Source of the DNA: Cryomorpha ignava
GTDB taxonomy: Bacteria > Bacteroidota > Bacteroidia > Flavobacteriales_D > Cryomorphaceae
DNA: 64,000 nucleotides
NCBI RefSeq assembly: GCF_010686655.1
Contig: NZ_JAAGVY010000003.1
Location: 141,357-205,356, forward strand
Direction: 5' to 3'
Shown here piece by piece: positions 18,052-26,524 of the stretch. Each line of letters opens with the position of its first letter. Position 1 is the first letter of the stretch. The notes under the pieces were generated by a model that did no database searches, was not told the DNA's origin, and worked only from the letters and a program-made list of their open reading frames with translations. A program made the translations under genes and the position numbers.

Positions 18052-18597
18052 ATGAACCAAGTAACTTCAAACCTGTCAATTCGCGAAATCCGCGAGTCAG
18101 ACATATCGCTCATTGCGGACTATTGGTTAAAATCTGATCTTGAATTTCTAAAGAGTCTTGGTGTAGATTTGAAGAAATTACCCGAAAGGGAAGGCCTTAC
18201 CACCATGCTGAAAAAGCAAATTGCGCTGCCTTATTCAGAAAAACAATCGCTGGCATTAATTTGGGAAAATGATAAAAAACCCATTGGCCATTGCAATGTT
18301 AATGGAATTAATTTCGGAAAAGAAGCCACAATGCACCTCCATCTCTGGAATGTTGAGAACAGAAAAAAAGGAATTGGGGTGTGTCTTTTAAAGCAATCTA
18401 TTCCCTTTTTTTTCGAAAAACTCAATCTGGAAACCCTGTGGTGCGAGCCTTACGCGCATAATCCTGCACCGAATAAAACGCTGATGAAGGCTGGGTTTGA
18501 ATTTGTAAAACGCTATGTTACAATTCCGGGGTCGCTCAATTTTGAGCAGGAAGTAAATCGGTACCGTTTTCTAATGAGATCTGGAGATGAAAATTGA
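18052..18597 (+). CDS. GNAT-family N-acetyltransferase
   Basis: 181 residues with the RimJ/RimL-type GNAT layout. The N-terminus is LSIREIRESDISLIADYW. The acetyl-CoA loop region is WNVENRKKGIGVCLLKQSIPFFF (the R-x-K-G-I-G core is seen), and the C-terminal strand is NKTLMKAGFEFVKRY. The substrate cannot be told; members act on protein N-termini, antibiotics or small amines. It stands alone between lpdA (divergent) and pyrR. Confidence 0.8.
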   Translation: MNQVTSNLSIREIRESDISLIADYWLKSDLEFLKSLGVDLKKLPEREGLTTMLKKQIALPYSEKQSLALIWENDKKPIGHCNVNGINFGKEATMHLHLWNVENRKKGIGVCLLKQSIPFFFEKLNLETLWCEPYAHNPAPNKTLMKAGFEFVKRYVTIPGSLNFEQEVNRYRFLMRSGDEN

Positions 18598-18677
18598 ACT
18601 ATTTCAGGTGAATTTAAATAAAGCCAATGCCGTAGGTAGATTTGAGACCGGCGTTTAAAATATTCCAACCATCTTAT

Positions 18678-18685
18678 TATATTTG
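18678..18685 (+). promoter_or_regulatory. -7 element directly before pyrR
   Basis: TATATTTG matches TAnnTTTG and ends only 10 bp before the pyrR ATG. Transcription starting a few bases downstream would leave a very short leader, with no room for a ribosome-binding site or an RNA attenuator upstream of pyrR. Confidence 0.5.
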
Positions 18686-18695
18686 ACCCCGCGCA

Positions 18696-19247
18696 ATGAA
18701 TCCGGTAAATATTCTAAATAGCGATCAGCTCGCCATTACCATCACGCGGCTCTGCCAGCAATTGATAGAAAATCACGGCGATTTTGAAAAAACTGCAATC
18801 GTTGGTCTTCAGCCACGTGGAGTTTTTCTTGCCAATCGTATTGTAAAAGTGCTCCACGAGCTTACAGGAGTTTCCAAAATTCGACACGGAGCTCTGGATA
18901 TTACTTTTCACCGTGACGACTTTCGCCGAAAGGACACACCCGCTATTCCGAGTGAGACCCAAATGAATTTTGATGTTGAAGGACTGAATGTTGTGCTTAT
19001 TGATGATGTGCTATATACCGGGCGCACAATCAGAGCCGGACTAGATGCCCTTCTCGCGTTTGGAAGGCCAAGCAGGGTAGAACTTCTCGTGCTGATAGAC
19101 AGAAGGTTTAGCCGCCACTTGCCGGTACAAGCCGATTATAGAGGACGCACCGTAGATGCCATAGCCAGCGAACGTGTATCTGTTGATTGGAAAGAAACCG
19201 AAGGAAAAGATCAGGTAACTCTTTACGCCACGAAAAAAGAATTATGA
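18696..19247 (+). CDS. pyrR: Bifunctional pyrimidine regulator / uracil phosphoribosyltransferase PyrR
   Basis: 183 residues with the PyrR layout: IVGLQPRGVFLANRI near residue 37, DITFHRDDFRRKD near 71, and the PRPP-binding motif VVLIDDVLYTGRTIRAG near 100. In Firmicutes PyrR binds pyr mRNA and represses by attenuation, and it is also a weak uracil phosphoribosyltransferase. Whether the Bacteroidota protein regulates by RNA binding is less clear, and no leader is available here for that. Its stop overlaps the pyrB start by 4 bp (ATGA), so the two are translationally coupled. Confidence 0.93.
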   Translation: MNPVNILNSDQLAITITRLCQQLIENHGDFEKTAIVGLQPRGVFLANRIVKVLHELTGVSKIRHGALDITFHRDDFRRKDTPAIPSETQMNFDVEGLNVVLIDDVLYTGRTIRAGLDALLAFGRPSRVELLVLIDRRFSRHLPVQADYRGRTVDAIASERVSVDWKETEGKDQVTLYATKKEL

Positions 19248-20179
19248 GCAGCTTGAGCGTAAATCACCTATTGGGAATAAAAAATCTTACGCGAGAAGAT
19301 ATTGAGCTCATTTTTGAAACGGCTACTAATTTTAAAGAGGTGATAAACCGTCCGATGAAGAAAGTTCCTTCGCTGCGCGATATTACCATTGCCAATCTCT
19401 TTTTTGAAAATTCTACCCGAACCAAATTAAGTTTTGAGCTGGCAGAGAAACGCCTTTCGGCAGATATCATTAATTTTTCGTCTGCATCATCATCAGTTAA
19501 AAAAGGAGAAACGCTGATTGACACCGTCAACAATATTCTCTCTATGAAAGTAGATATGGTGGTAATGCGGCATCCCAATCCGGGAGCCCATTATTTCTTA
19601 TCGCAGCATATCGATGCAAGCATTATAAATGCGGGCGATGGAACCCACGAGCACCCCACCCAGGCTTTGCTCGATGCTTTTTCGATGCGCGAAAAACTGG
19701 GAGATCTGCAAGGCAAAAAAGTGGTAATAGTGGGCGATATTATGCATTCGCGGGTTGCTTTAAGCAATATTCTCTGTTTGCAGAAGCTCGGAGCTGAAGT
19801 GATGGTTTGCGGGCCGACTACACTTATTCCAAAGTACATCGAATCTTTAGGTGTAAAGGTGGAACATAATTTAAAGAAGGCACTAATCTGGTGCGATGTG
19901 GCAAATATTCTCCGCATTCAATTAGAAAGACAGGATATTGCTTATTTCCCTTCGCTTCGCGAATACACGATGATGTACGGAGTAACGATGGAAATTTTAA
20001 ATTCTTTGAAAAAAGAAATTATTATTATGCACCCCGGGCCTATCAATAGAGGGGTAGAAATATCGAGTGAAGTAGCTGACAGTAAGCAGAGTATTATTCT
20101 CCAGCAAGTAGAGAATGGTGTTGCGATACGCATGGCGGTGCTTTATCTTCTTGCAGGAAAAATAGAACGCAATTCATAA
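19244..20179 (+). CDS. pyrB: Aspartate carbamoyltransferase catalytic subunit
   Basis: 311 residues from the ATG at 19244, which overlaps the pyrR stop; a longer frame from 19187 would lie inside pyrR. The enzyme joins carbamoyl phosphate and aspartate in pyrimidine synthesis. Motifs: carbamoyl phosphate site FFENSTRTKLSFE (~45-57), HPTQALLDAF (~130), GDIMHSRVALSN (~155) and HPGPINRGVEI (~260). No regulatory pyrI follows, which fits the pyrI-independent class B/C type. Confidence 0.96.
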   Translation: MSSLSVNHLLGIKNLTREDIELIFETATNFKEVINRPMKKVPSLRDITIANLFFENSTRTKLSFELAEKRLSADIINFSSASSSVKKGETLIDTVNNILSMKVDMVVMRHPNPGAHYFLSQHIDASIINAGDGTHEHPTQALLDAFSMREKLGDLQGKKVVIVGDIMHSRVALSNILCLQKLGAEVMVCGPTTLIPKYIESLGVKVEHNLKKALIWCDVANILRIQLERQDIAYFPSLREYTMMYGVTMEILNSLKKEIIIMHPGPINRGVEISSEVADSKQSIILQQVENGVAIRMAVLYLLAGKIERNS

Positions 20180-20184
20180 ATTAT

Positions 20185-20192
20185 TATATTTG
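20185..20192 (+). promoter_or_regulatory. Candidate -7 element for the STAS gene
   Basis: TATATTTG fits TAnnTTTG, just after the pyrB stop and 20 bp before the STAS-gene ATG. The surrounding word TTATATTTGAC is the same as that before pyrR. No -33 TTG is at a good distance. Confidence 0.45.
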
Positions 20193-20212
20193 ACTTCAAT
20201 CATCACTTAAAT

Positions 20213-20608
20213 ATGACCGATAAATTTACAGTAATAGAAGGCGAGCAGTACACAGTTGTTGAATCGCAGGTAGATAAATTAGACTCTTTAAACGCACCAG
20301 ACATCAAGTCGGAACTGGTATTTTTGATAAAAAGCGGGAAGAAAAATATTATTGTCGACCTGGAAAAAACCAGATACGTAGATTCAAGTGGTTTAAGTGC
20401 ATTACTCACCGGAAACCGTCTTTGCAAAGACAACAAAGGAAGTTTTGTGATTTGTTGCCTGCAACCCTCAGTCGAAAAACTCGTCCATATATCACAGCTC
20501 TCATCTGTTTTTGAAATCACTCCTACGCGCAATGAAGCTATTGATGTGGTAATGATGAACGAAATAGAGCGTGAGCTTGAAGATGAAAAACAAAAAAAGG
20601 ATCAATGA
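20213..20608 (+). CDS. STAS-domain anti-sigma factor antagonist-like protein
   Basis: 131 residues, essentially one STAS domain. The core is IIVDLEKTRYVDSSGLSALLTGNRLC near residues 45-70. Its Asp-Ser-Ser-Gly contains the Ser that is phosphorylated in SpoIIAA/RsbV-type antagonists. An acidic/basic tail (EIERELEDEKQKKDQ) follows. Such proteins bind an anti-sigma kinase and release a sigma factor or act in similar partner switching, but no kinase or sigma factor is adjacent. The stop overlaps the next ATG by 4 bp, tying it to a secreted T9SS protein gene, which is an odd pairing. Confidence 0.85.
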   Translation: MTDKFTVIEGEQYTVVESQVDKLDSLNAPDIKSELVFLIKSGKKNIIVDLEKTRYVDSSGLSALLTGNRLCKDNKGSFVICCLQPSVEKLVHISQLSSVFEITPTRNEAIDVVMMNEIERELEDEKQKKDQ

Positions 20609-21342
20609 AAAAACTTTTACTCTTAACCATTTCTCTCGCCACTGCAGCTCTTTCATACAGTCAGTGCACGCCTAATACCGATTTTGGCGACGAGCCTTTT
20701 GGTGTTGCGCCAGATACTGTCGTGAATTTTGTGTCCGGATCAGTAAACAACATCTACTCACAACAAATTGATGTTAAGGTTCCCACCGATGGAACCTTTG
20801 CTAACGCACCTTTTATTACGGTTGATTCGGCTATGGTAATGGCTATTTCCGGATTACCACCTGGGCTTAGTTTAGATTGTGCAGGCAATACTGTTTCTGA
20901 GTGTACTTACCTCGCCGGCACTGAAGGCTGTGCAGTAATTTCCGGAATTCCTACAGCTGCCGGTACTTATGAACTGACTGTTGAATTGTTAGTTTACACC
21001 AATTTTAATGCGATTCCATATCCGGTTCCCGGATATCGCATTGTCGTTGATGGTACGATAGGTTTGGAAGAAAATGATAATCTTGCTTTTAAAATGGAAG
21101 ACATTCGTCCAAATCCCGCGAATTTATCGGCTAGCCTTTTTCTAGAATCAAAGCGAAGCGGGAAGGCAGAGTTTCGGGTGTTCGATCTCGTAGGTAAGGA
21201 GGTACATTCCAAAGAATTGGTGGTAGTGCAAGGAAGAAATAAGATCAACTATAATACTTCTCAATTGCCAGAAGGAGTATATATTTATAGACTCGATGCT
21301 TTTGGAGAGTCGATGACGAGCCGACTGGTTATTGTGCACTAA
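20605..21342 (+). CDS. Secreted T9SS type A sorting domain protein with Ig-like region
   Basis: 245 residues with a signal peptide (MKKLLLLTISLATAALSYSQ). The mature part has a putative Ig/cadherin-like strand pattern, with ISGLPPGLSLDC, a later ISGIPTAAGTYELTVEL and four Cys residues. The phrase GxP-x-AGTY is typical of the He_PIG Ig-like repeats. The C-terminus is a type A sorting domain (IRPNPANLSASLFLE, GVYIYRLDAFG), here with RPNP in place of YPNP. The ATG overlaps the STAS stop. Confidence 0.85.
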   Translation: MKKLLLLTISLATAALSYSQCTPNTDFGDEPFGVAPDTVVNFVSGSVNNIYSQQIDVKVPTDGTFANAPFITVDSAMVMAISGLPPGLSLDCAGNTVSECTYLAGTEGCAVISGIPTAAGTYELTVELLVYTNFNAIPYPVPGYRIVVDGTIGLEENDNLAFKMEDIRPNPANLSASLFLESKRSGKAEFRVFDLVGKEVHSKELVVVQGRNKINYNTSQLPEGVYIYRLDAFGESMTSRLVIVH

Positions 21343-21403
21343 GCGTTTTGCTTATCATCACGAGTTTTTCTATAGAATAATTTCAAAGTCTTAGCTTCGT
21401 GTT

Positions 21404-22315
21404 ATGAAATTTGAAGTTACTATTTTGGGCTGCGGATCTGCTACACCCACCTTGCGGCATTGGCCTACGTCGCAACTGGTAAATCACGATGAGCACTATT
21501 TTCTTTTTGATTGTGGAGAGGGAGCACAGCTTCAATTGCGCAGATACAACATTAAGTTTCAACAGATTAATCATTTGTTTATTACGCACTTACATGGCGA
21601 TCACTGCTTGGGCTTGCCAGGCTTGCTCAGTACAATGCATTTGCTAGGGCGTACAAAAGATCTGAACATTTATGCCAATGCGGCACTCCAGGAAGCTATA
21701 GAAATTCAGCTTCGTGTTTCTTATTCAAGGCTTCGCTTTCAGCTTAAATGGCATCCACTTTCTTATGATGAGCCCCAAATTATAATGGAAAATGCCAAGC
21801 TTCAGGTAATGAGCTTTCCGCTAAATCATAGGGTGCCTTGCTGCGGTTTTCGTATTTCTGAAAAGCCAAAACCCAGAAATATGATTCCCCAAATGATCGA
21901 GAAATACACTATTCCATTTGTTCGCATTCGGCAAATTAAGGCAGGAGCAGATTATATTCTCGAAGATGGTACCGTGATTCCAAATGCTGATTTAACCTTA
22001 GATCCGGCAGAACCAAAATCGTATGCTTTTTGCACCGATACCGCTTTCGCGGAGAAAACAATTGATGCGGTACAGGGAGTTGACTTACTTTACCATGAGG
22101 CTACATTTCTTGAAAAAGACAGACAAAGGGCTTACGATACTTTTCACAGCACAGCCAGCGATGCGGCGAGAGTGGCGAATATGGCGGGTGTTGGAAAACT
22201 TATACTTGGGCATTTTTCGGCACGATATCACGATCTAAACCCCTTTTTGGAAGAAGCGGAATCTGTTTTTAAACCAGTGGTACTGGCAAATGAAGGATTG
22301 TGCTTTAAGGTTTGA
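21404..22315 (+). CDS. rnz: Ribonuclease Z
   Basis: 303 residues, the short form of tRNase Z. It removes the 3' trailer of tRNA precursors. The metallo-beta-lactamase motif HLHGDHCLGLPGL (~residues 63-75) supplies the zinc ligands; further ligands are in SFPLNHRVPC, the CTDTAF Asp and LGHFSARY. The N-terminal LGCGSATPT is also family-typical. A copy of the CGCTTTCGCG word lies within the gene at 22042. Confidence 0.96.
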   Translation: MKFEVTILGCGSATPTLRHWPTSQLVNHDEHYFLFDCGEGAQLQLRRYNIKFQQINHLFITHLHGDHCLGLPGLLSTMHLLGRTKDLNIYANAALQEAIEIQLRVSYSRLRFQLKWHPLSYDEPQIIMENAKLQVMSFPLNHRVPCCGFRISEKPKPRNMIPQMIEKYTIPFVRIRQIKAGADYILEDGTVIPNADLTLDPAEPKSYAFCTDTAFAEKTIDAVQGVDLLYHEATFLEKDRQRAYDTFHSTASDAARVANMAGVGKLILGHFSARYHDLNPFLEEAESVFKPVVLANEGLCFKV

Positions 22316-22335
22316 ATCCTGTGAATAAATTTAAC

Positions 22336-22365
22336 TTTGAATAAACATTCTAAGCATTATCTTTG
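22336..22365 (+). promoter_or_regulatory. Promoter of the LuxR-type response regulator gene
   Basis: TTTG (22336-22339), an 18-bp spacer and TATCTTTG (22358-22365) make a near-ideal Bacteroidota promoter, 26 bp before the GTG start. Confidence 0.7.
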
Positions 22366-22391
22366 CTATTTAAAAACAATCTAAATAGCAA

Positions 22392-23078
22392 GTGATAAAG
22401 GAGCGAAAAATTCGTGTAGCTGTTGCCGATAGCAATAAACTAATCATACTTGGTCTGGAGACTGTTCTTGCCAATGTAGCTGATGTAGAACTTGCGGGTC
22501 ATGCCGAAACCGGAGAAGAACTGCTGACGATGGTAAAGGAAGATCATATTGACATTGTTTTAATGGACTTTACAGCTCCAGGTTACAGCCTTGAATTTAT
22601 TCCCGAAATTTTTAAAATATCGCCCTGTACACGTGTGGTGGCCATTACACCAGATCAGGAAGGAACCACAATAATTAATGCGCTAAAAGCCGGTGTAACC
22701 AGCTATGTAAAAAAGGATTGCGACCTGGATGAAATTATTTCTTCGGTACGCGAAACTGCCAAGGGAACAAAATTTTTCTGTGGCCAAATTCTCGAAACTA
22801 TACGCCGTGTTGAGATTGATCCGGAAGATGCCGATTATAAAAATTTTAATTGCGAGCCGGTTCATTTATCAGAACGCGAACAAGAAATTATTACGCTTAT
22901 CGCCGAAGGCCTCACAAATACGACTATCGCCGAGCAATTATTCTTAAGTCCGCATACGGTTAATACCCATCGCAAGAATATAATGCAAAAGCTGGGCGTG
23001 AAAAATACGGCTTCTATTGTTATGTATGCTGTAAAAGCCAATCTGGTGAACGTAAATAAATTTCTATTTTCTCGTTAA
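22392..23078 (+). CDS. NarL/LuxR-family response regulator
   Basis: 228 residues from a GTG start; no ATG is suitably placed. Residues ~7-125 are a receiver domain with the acceptor Asp59 in VLMDFTAPG and Lys in SYVKKD. Only one acidic residue (Asp13, in VADSN) is at the N-terminal metal site, where two are usual. Residues ~155-215 are a LuxR helix-turn-helix (LSEREQEIITLIAEGLTN, then LSPHTVNTHRKNIMQKLGV). No histidine kinase is adjacent, so it is an orphan regulator here. The targets are unknown. Confidence 0.9.
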   Translation: MIKERKIRVAVADSNKLIILGLETVLANVADVELAGHAETGEELLTMVKEDHIDIVLMDFTAPGYSLEFIPEIFKISPCTRVVAITPDQEGTTIINALKAGVTSYVKKDCDLDEIISSVRETAKGTKFFCGQILETIRRVEIDPEDADYKNFNCEPVHLSEREQEIITLIAEGLTNTTIAEQLFLSPHTVNTHRKNIMQKLGVKNTASIVMYAVKANLVNVNKFLFSR

Positions 23079-23089
23079 ATCTATTTGCA

Positions 23090-23097
23090 TAGATTTG
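23090..23097 (+). promoter_or_regulatory. -7 element directly before the BadF/GlcNAc-kinase-like gene
   Basis: TAGATTTG fits TAnnTTTG and ends 8 bp before the ATG at 23106, so the transcript would have almost no leader. Confidence 0.4.
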
Positions 23098-23105
23098 CCT
23101 CTATT

Positions 23106-23948
23106 ATGATTTTAATAGCCGATAGCGGTTCCACCAAGACAGACTGGCGTTTAATAGCCAATAACGGAAAAGTATTTTCGTTTAAAAGTGAAGGTGTAAA
23201 CCCGTATTTTCACACAAGCACCACTATTACGGAAACCCTTCGAAGGTTTAATCTACAGCCATTTAATCACTCTGATATCGATGAGGTTTATTTTTATGGT
23301 GCCGGCTGTAGCTCAGACAGAAATCGCAAAATTATGGAAACGGGCTTTCAGCCAGTGTTTACCACTGCTAAAATTCACATTCTTCACGACTTGCTCGGAG
23401 CTGCACGTGCACTTTTTCAAAACGAGTCGGGTATAGCGGCAATTTTGGGAACCGGATCAAACTCATGCCTGTACATCAATGATGAGATTGTATTGGCATT
23501 AGGTGGGCAGGGATATATTCTGGGCGATGAGGGGAGTGGCTTGCATTTGGGAAGAAAGGTTGTACGCGATTATATGAATGATCTTATGCCGCCCGATATT
23601 CTCAAATTGTTCAATGAGACTTATGCCCTTTCCAAAGACGAAATAAGCTATGCGGTTTATAAAAAGGAGTTCCCTAACCGATTCCTAGCATCTTTTAGCA
23701 CTTTTGTATGCGATAACATGCGCCACCCGTATATGCAGGCACTGGCCGACGATGCTTTTCTAAAGTTTTTTCAGCGCTATGTATCTCAATACCCTGATTA
23801 TAAAACCTATCCGCTTAGAATCGTTGGTTCAATCGGATTTTTTTTCAAGGAGCAAATCCAAAAGCAGGCCGATGATTTTGGAATTGTATTGGATAGAATT
23901 ATCAGAGCTCCAATAGAAGGACTGCTTGAGTACCGCCTCAAAAAGTAA
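23106..23948 (+). CDS. BadF/BadG/BcrA-type ATPase, N-acetylglucosamine kinase-like
   Basis: 280 residues from the ATG at 23106; an upstream TTG at 23085 is unlikely. The ASKHA fold is shown by the phosphate-1 motif MILIADSGSTKTDW at the N-terminus, by AAILGTGSNSCLY (~residues 110-122) and by LGDEGSGLHLGRKVV (~140-154). These match N-acetylglucosamine kinases of the BadF/BadG family. In Bacteroidota such proteins are thought to phosphorylate amino sugars salvaged from peptidoglycan or chitin. Exact substrate not shown. The next gene, convergent, is a peptidoglycan hydrolase-type M23 protein. Confidence 0.85.
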   Translation: MILIADSGSTKTDWRLIANNGKVFSFKSEGVNPYFHTSTTITETLRRFNLQPFNHSDIDEVYFYGAGCSSDRNRKIMETGFQPVFTTAKIHILHDLLGAARALFQNESGIAAILGTGSNSCLYINDEIVLALGGQGYILGDEGSGLHLGRKVVRDYMNDLMPPDILKLFNETYALSKDEISYAVYKKEFPNRFLASFSTFVCDNMRHPYMQALADDAFLKFFQRYVSQYPDYKTYPLRIVGSIGFFFKEQIQKQADDFGIVLDRIIRAPIEGLLEYRLKK

Positions 23949-23960
23949 GCGACTGAAACG

Positions 23961-25703
23961 CTAATAGTTATACTCAAATTGATTCGTGGTAATGTTTCCA
24001 CAGGCATCTTCCAGTGTTATTTCCAGCGTGTTTTTGCCTTTTTGAAAATTGCTGTCGCCAACCTTTAGATAAATCATTGCATTCTTTGGTTCATACTTTA
24101 TTAAAACCCATTCACCGTTAAGGTAGCCATTGTAAGTTTTAACACCAGAGCGGTTGTCGCTAATTGTAAACTGCAATTCGGTAGCATTTGTAACCGTTCC
24201 CCCTGTTGACCACTTTCTGGCCGAAAGATTTGGGGCGGTAGTATCTGCTACAAGCGTAAACTTGCCGAAATCTTTTGATTCGGCTACGTAATAATCTGCA
24301 GTAGCAGTACCTGTAATGTACGAAGTTCGCCCAGCTAAATCGCTGCGCTGTACCAATATTTTGTCCTGGATTTTTTTAGGAATATCTTTCCAGGCAAATT
24401 TAATTTCAAAAGCTGACTGAAGCGGAATATTTTCGTTTTGAACGATATAATAAGGTGAGTACGAATCTGTAGATTGCATTTGGCGGCTGAACTGAAACCG
24501 AAGATCGTTGTAGAGCGCATTGGCCGGAAAGGTGATCTTCACCTCATCGGCGTACTCAAAATGATTTTCTTGCCCGTATGGAAAGTAAGCATCATAAGGC
24601 TCGGGAGCAGGAAGCGAAACCGGTGGCTTTGCGAGTGTGGTAAACTCAAATTCTAATTGAGACTCGTTGCCGTACGCATCGGTTGTGAGATAATTTACCT
24701 GATGTTTTCCAGGCTTGGTCTCATTTATTACTCCGTCGCTGGCTGATTTAAAGTCATATATGTCAAGTTTATTTCCCGGTTCTACAAATGATTTATGATA
24801 ATGCCAATTATTGGTTTTGTACACTTCATAGTCCTTGTAGCTATTAATGTTTCTAACTGTTGAAAAGTCGAGCTCGTCAAAACGTGAGGCGCAAATAAGC
24901 TCATCATCAACTTTTAAAGCGAGGGTATAAATTCCACATTTATTTGGATATCCATTTAAAAAATCGAGCGTGTGTAAGGACAGGCCAAAGGCACCATAAA
25001 CTTTAACATCCTGACCGGCATTTAAATGATATTTTCCAGCATTTCCGTTTACTACAAAGCTTTGTGCCTCGTGTTTGTTGTTTATGAGTGTAGTGTCGGC
25101 TAAGGGGTGAAACCTAACTCCGCGGATACGTGGGGCGATATCGTCTTTAATATCAAAACCAAAAAGCAAAGGGTTTTGAGGTCGCTCATTATCTGTTTTG
25201 CGAATTTCGAAATGCAGATGCGGGCCCCCACTACCGCCAGAATTTCCGCTTTTGGCGACAATTTCTCCGCGCTTTACCTGAATGGGTGAATCTGGAGTAA
25301 AATCTACTGAAAATGATTTGTCAAGATATTGTTGCTTTCGGACAGCTGCCTCTATTTTAGCGGAATAAGATTGTAAATGCCCGTAAACTGTAGTGTATCC
25401 GTTCGGATGATCAATGTAAAGCGCCAGCCCGTAACCCCATGGCGAAACATTAATGCGGCTAATTGTACCATCTTCTGCAGCGAGCACATTTTGGCCTTCT
25501 ACGCCTTGGGTTTTTATGTCAATTCCGGTATGGAAGTGATTGCGACGTAGCTCGGCAAAATTTCCCGAAAGGTATAAGGGGATGTCAAGGGGTGGGCCAA
25601 AAGAAGGAAGTGAATCCTTGGGTTGAACTGAAACATTCGCCGTACATACGCACAACTTTGCAGTTGAAAGGCAAACCAAAATGAGTAAAAGGAGCTTTTG
25701 CAA
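23961..25703 (-). CDS. M23-family metallopeptidase, secreted
   Basis: 580 residues. No ATG lies upstream in frame before a stop, so the TTG at 25703 is taken, giving the signal peptide QKLLLLILVCLSTAKLC. An M23 (LytM) domain near the N-terminus has HFHTGIDIKT (zinc His and Asp), YGHLQSY and GGPHLHFEIR (the H-x-H pair). All zinc ligands are therefore present. The C-terminal ~350 residues are beta-rich and end in an Ig-like strand pattern (GKNTLEITLEDACGN). Active M23 domains cut peptidoglycan cross-bridges; without activity they scaffold amidases. Confidence 0.93.
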   Translation of the reverse strand: MQKLLLLILVCLSTAKLCVCTANVSVQPKDSLPSFGPPLDIPLYLSGNFAELRRNHFHTGIDIKTQGVEGQNVLAAEDGTISRINVSPWGYGLALYIDHPNGYTTVYGHLQSYSAKIEAAVRKQQYLDKSFSVDFTPDSPIQVKRGEIVAKSGNSGGSGGPHLHFEIRKTDNERPQNPLLFGFDIKDDIAPRIRGVRFHPLADTTLINNKHEAQSFVVNGNAGKYHLNAGQDVKVYGAFGLSLHTLDFLNGYPNKCGIYTLALKVDDELICASRFDELDFSTVRNINSYKDYEVYKTNNWHYHKSFVEPGNKLDIYDFKSASDGVINETKPGKHQVNYLTTDAYGNESQLEFEFTTLAKPPVSLPAPEPYDAYFPYGQENHFEYADEVKITFPANALYNDLRFQFSRQMQSTDSYSPYYIVQNENIPLQSAFEIKFAWKDIPKKIQDKILVQRSDLAGRTSYITGTATADYYVAESKDFGKFTLVADTTAPNLSARKWSTGGTVTNATELQFTISDNRSGVKTYNGYLNGEWVLIKYEPKNAMIYLKVGDSNFQKGKNTLEITLEDACGNITTNQFEYNY

Positions 25704-25818
25704 GTGTATATTTTTAGAATGACGAATGTAAGAAGGTATAATTTTATTACTTTACACCCCGTTATAAGATGTAAACAAACTTAGGTGCAAATTATTATAC
25801 AGAACTGCGGTTTTGAAT

Positions 25819-25849
25819 TTTGGAATGTGCGCCTACAAAATTACATTTG
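25819..25849 (+). promoter_or_regulatory. Promoter of the coiled-coil/zapA/rny group
   Basis: TTTG (25819-25822), a spacer of exactly 19 bp and TACATTTG (25842-25849) fit the Bacteroidota consensus. It lies 33 bp before the ATG at 25883. Confidence 0.7.
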
Positions 25850-25882
25850 TACACTTATTGTATTTTTTGCTATTGAAAATGT

Positions 25883-26173
25883 ATGAGCGAGGTTTCGAAA
25901 AGAGTATTGTCTATAAAGGGCAAACTTGAAAAGATTGATAAGCGGTTTGAAAAGTTAAAACAAGAGAACGAAGAGCTTAAACGCGGTAGTTCTGATTTGC
26001 AAAGACTGCTTGACGATGAAAAGCGCAAAACACAATCAGTGCAAAATGAATACAATAGATTAAAATTAGCCAAAACGCTGGTGAGCACATCCGGCGATAA
26101 GGCTGAAATGAAGTTCAGAGTGAACGAACTGGTGCGGGAGATTGACAAATGCATAGCATTATTAAACAGGTAG
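25883..26173 (+). CDS. Small coiled-coil protein upstream of zapA
   Basis: 96 residues, nearly all alpha-helical with strong heptad character (KGKLEKIDKRFEKLKQENEELKRG, then LLDDEKRKTQSVQNEYNRLKLAK). The C-terminal part (KFRVNELVREIDKCIALLNR) looks like a conserved docking helix. The name is unknown to me. It starts the zapA-rny group, with 10 bp to zapA. Position and shape suggest a Z-ring-associated helper, functionally like ZapB, but this is inference. Confidence 0.8.
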   Translation: MSEVSKRVLSIKGKLEKIDKRFEKLKQENEELKRGSSDLQRLLDDEKRKTQSVQNEYNRLKLAKTLVSTSGDKAEMKFRVNELVREIDKCIALLNR

Positions 26174-26183
26174 AAAATACGCG

Positions 26184-26462
26184 ATGAGCGAACTATCGAT
26201 AAAAGTAACCATAGCGGGCCGGATATATCCTATCATGGCTAAAGCTGAAGAGGAAGAGATTGTAAGGTCTGCTGCCAAAAGTGTAGATGACAACATTAAG
26301 CACTTGCAGGAGAATTATGCCGTAAAAGATAAGCAGGATTTGCTTGCTATGACGGCTCTTCAGATGGCTAAAAAGTTACACGAACAAGATACGAAGCATT
26401 CAGAATCTGTTGATACAGACGAGCTGGATGCGATAGAGAAACTGATTGATTCAATGCTATAG
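26184..26462 (+). CDS. zapA: Cell division protein ZapA
   Basis: 92 residues with the ZapA layout: an N-terminal strand (LSIKVTIAGRIYPIMAKAEEEE), then AAKSVDDNIKHLQENYAVKDKQDLLAMTALQMAKKL and a C-terminal helix. ZapA binds FtsZ and bundles protofilaments at the division site. It follows the coiled-coil protein and precedes rny, an order often seen in Bacteroidota. Confidence 0.9.
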   Translation: MSELSIKVTIAGRIYPIMAKAEEEEIVRSAAKSVDDNIKHLQENYAVKDKQDLLAMTALQMAKKLHEQDTKHSESVDTDELDAIEKLIDSML

Positions 26463-26524
26463 CTTTTGTAAATCTTCCAAATCAATATACTGGCGCGAAA
26501 GTGCCTTAACAAGTTAAAATTGAT

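Noticed and set aside
18600..18695. PyrR-type RNA attenuator upstream of pyrR
   Set aside because: The -7 element lies 10 bp before the start codon, so there is no transcribed leader, and no terminator hairpin is present.
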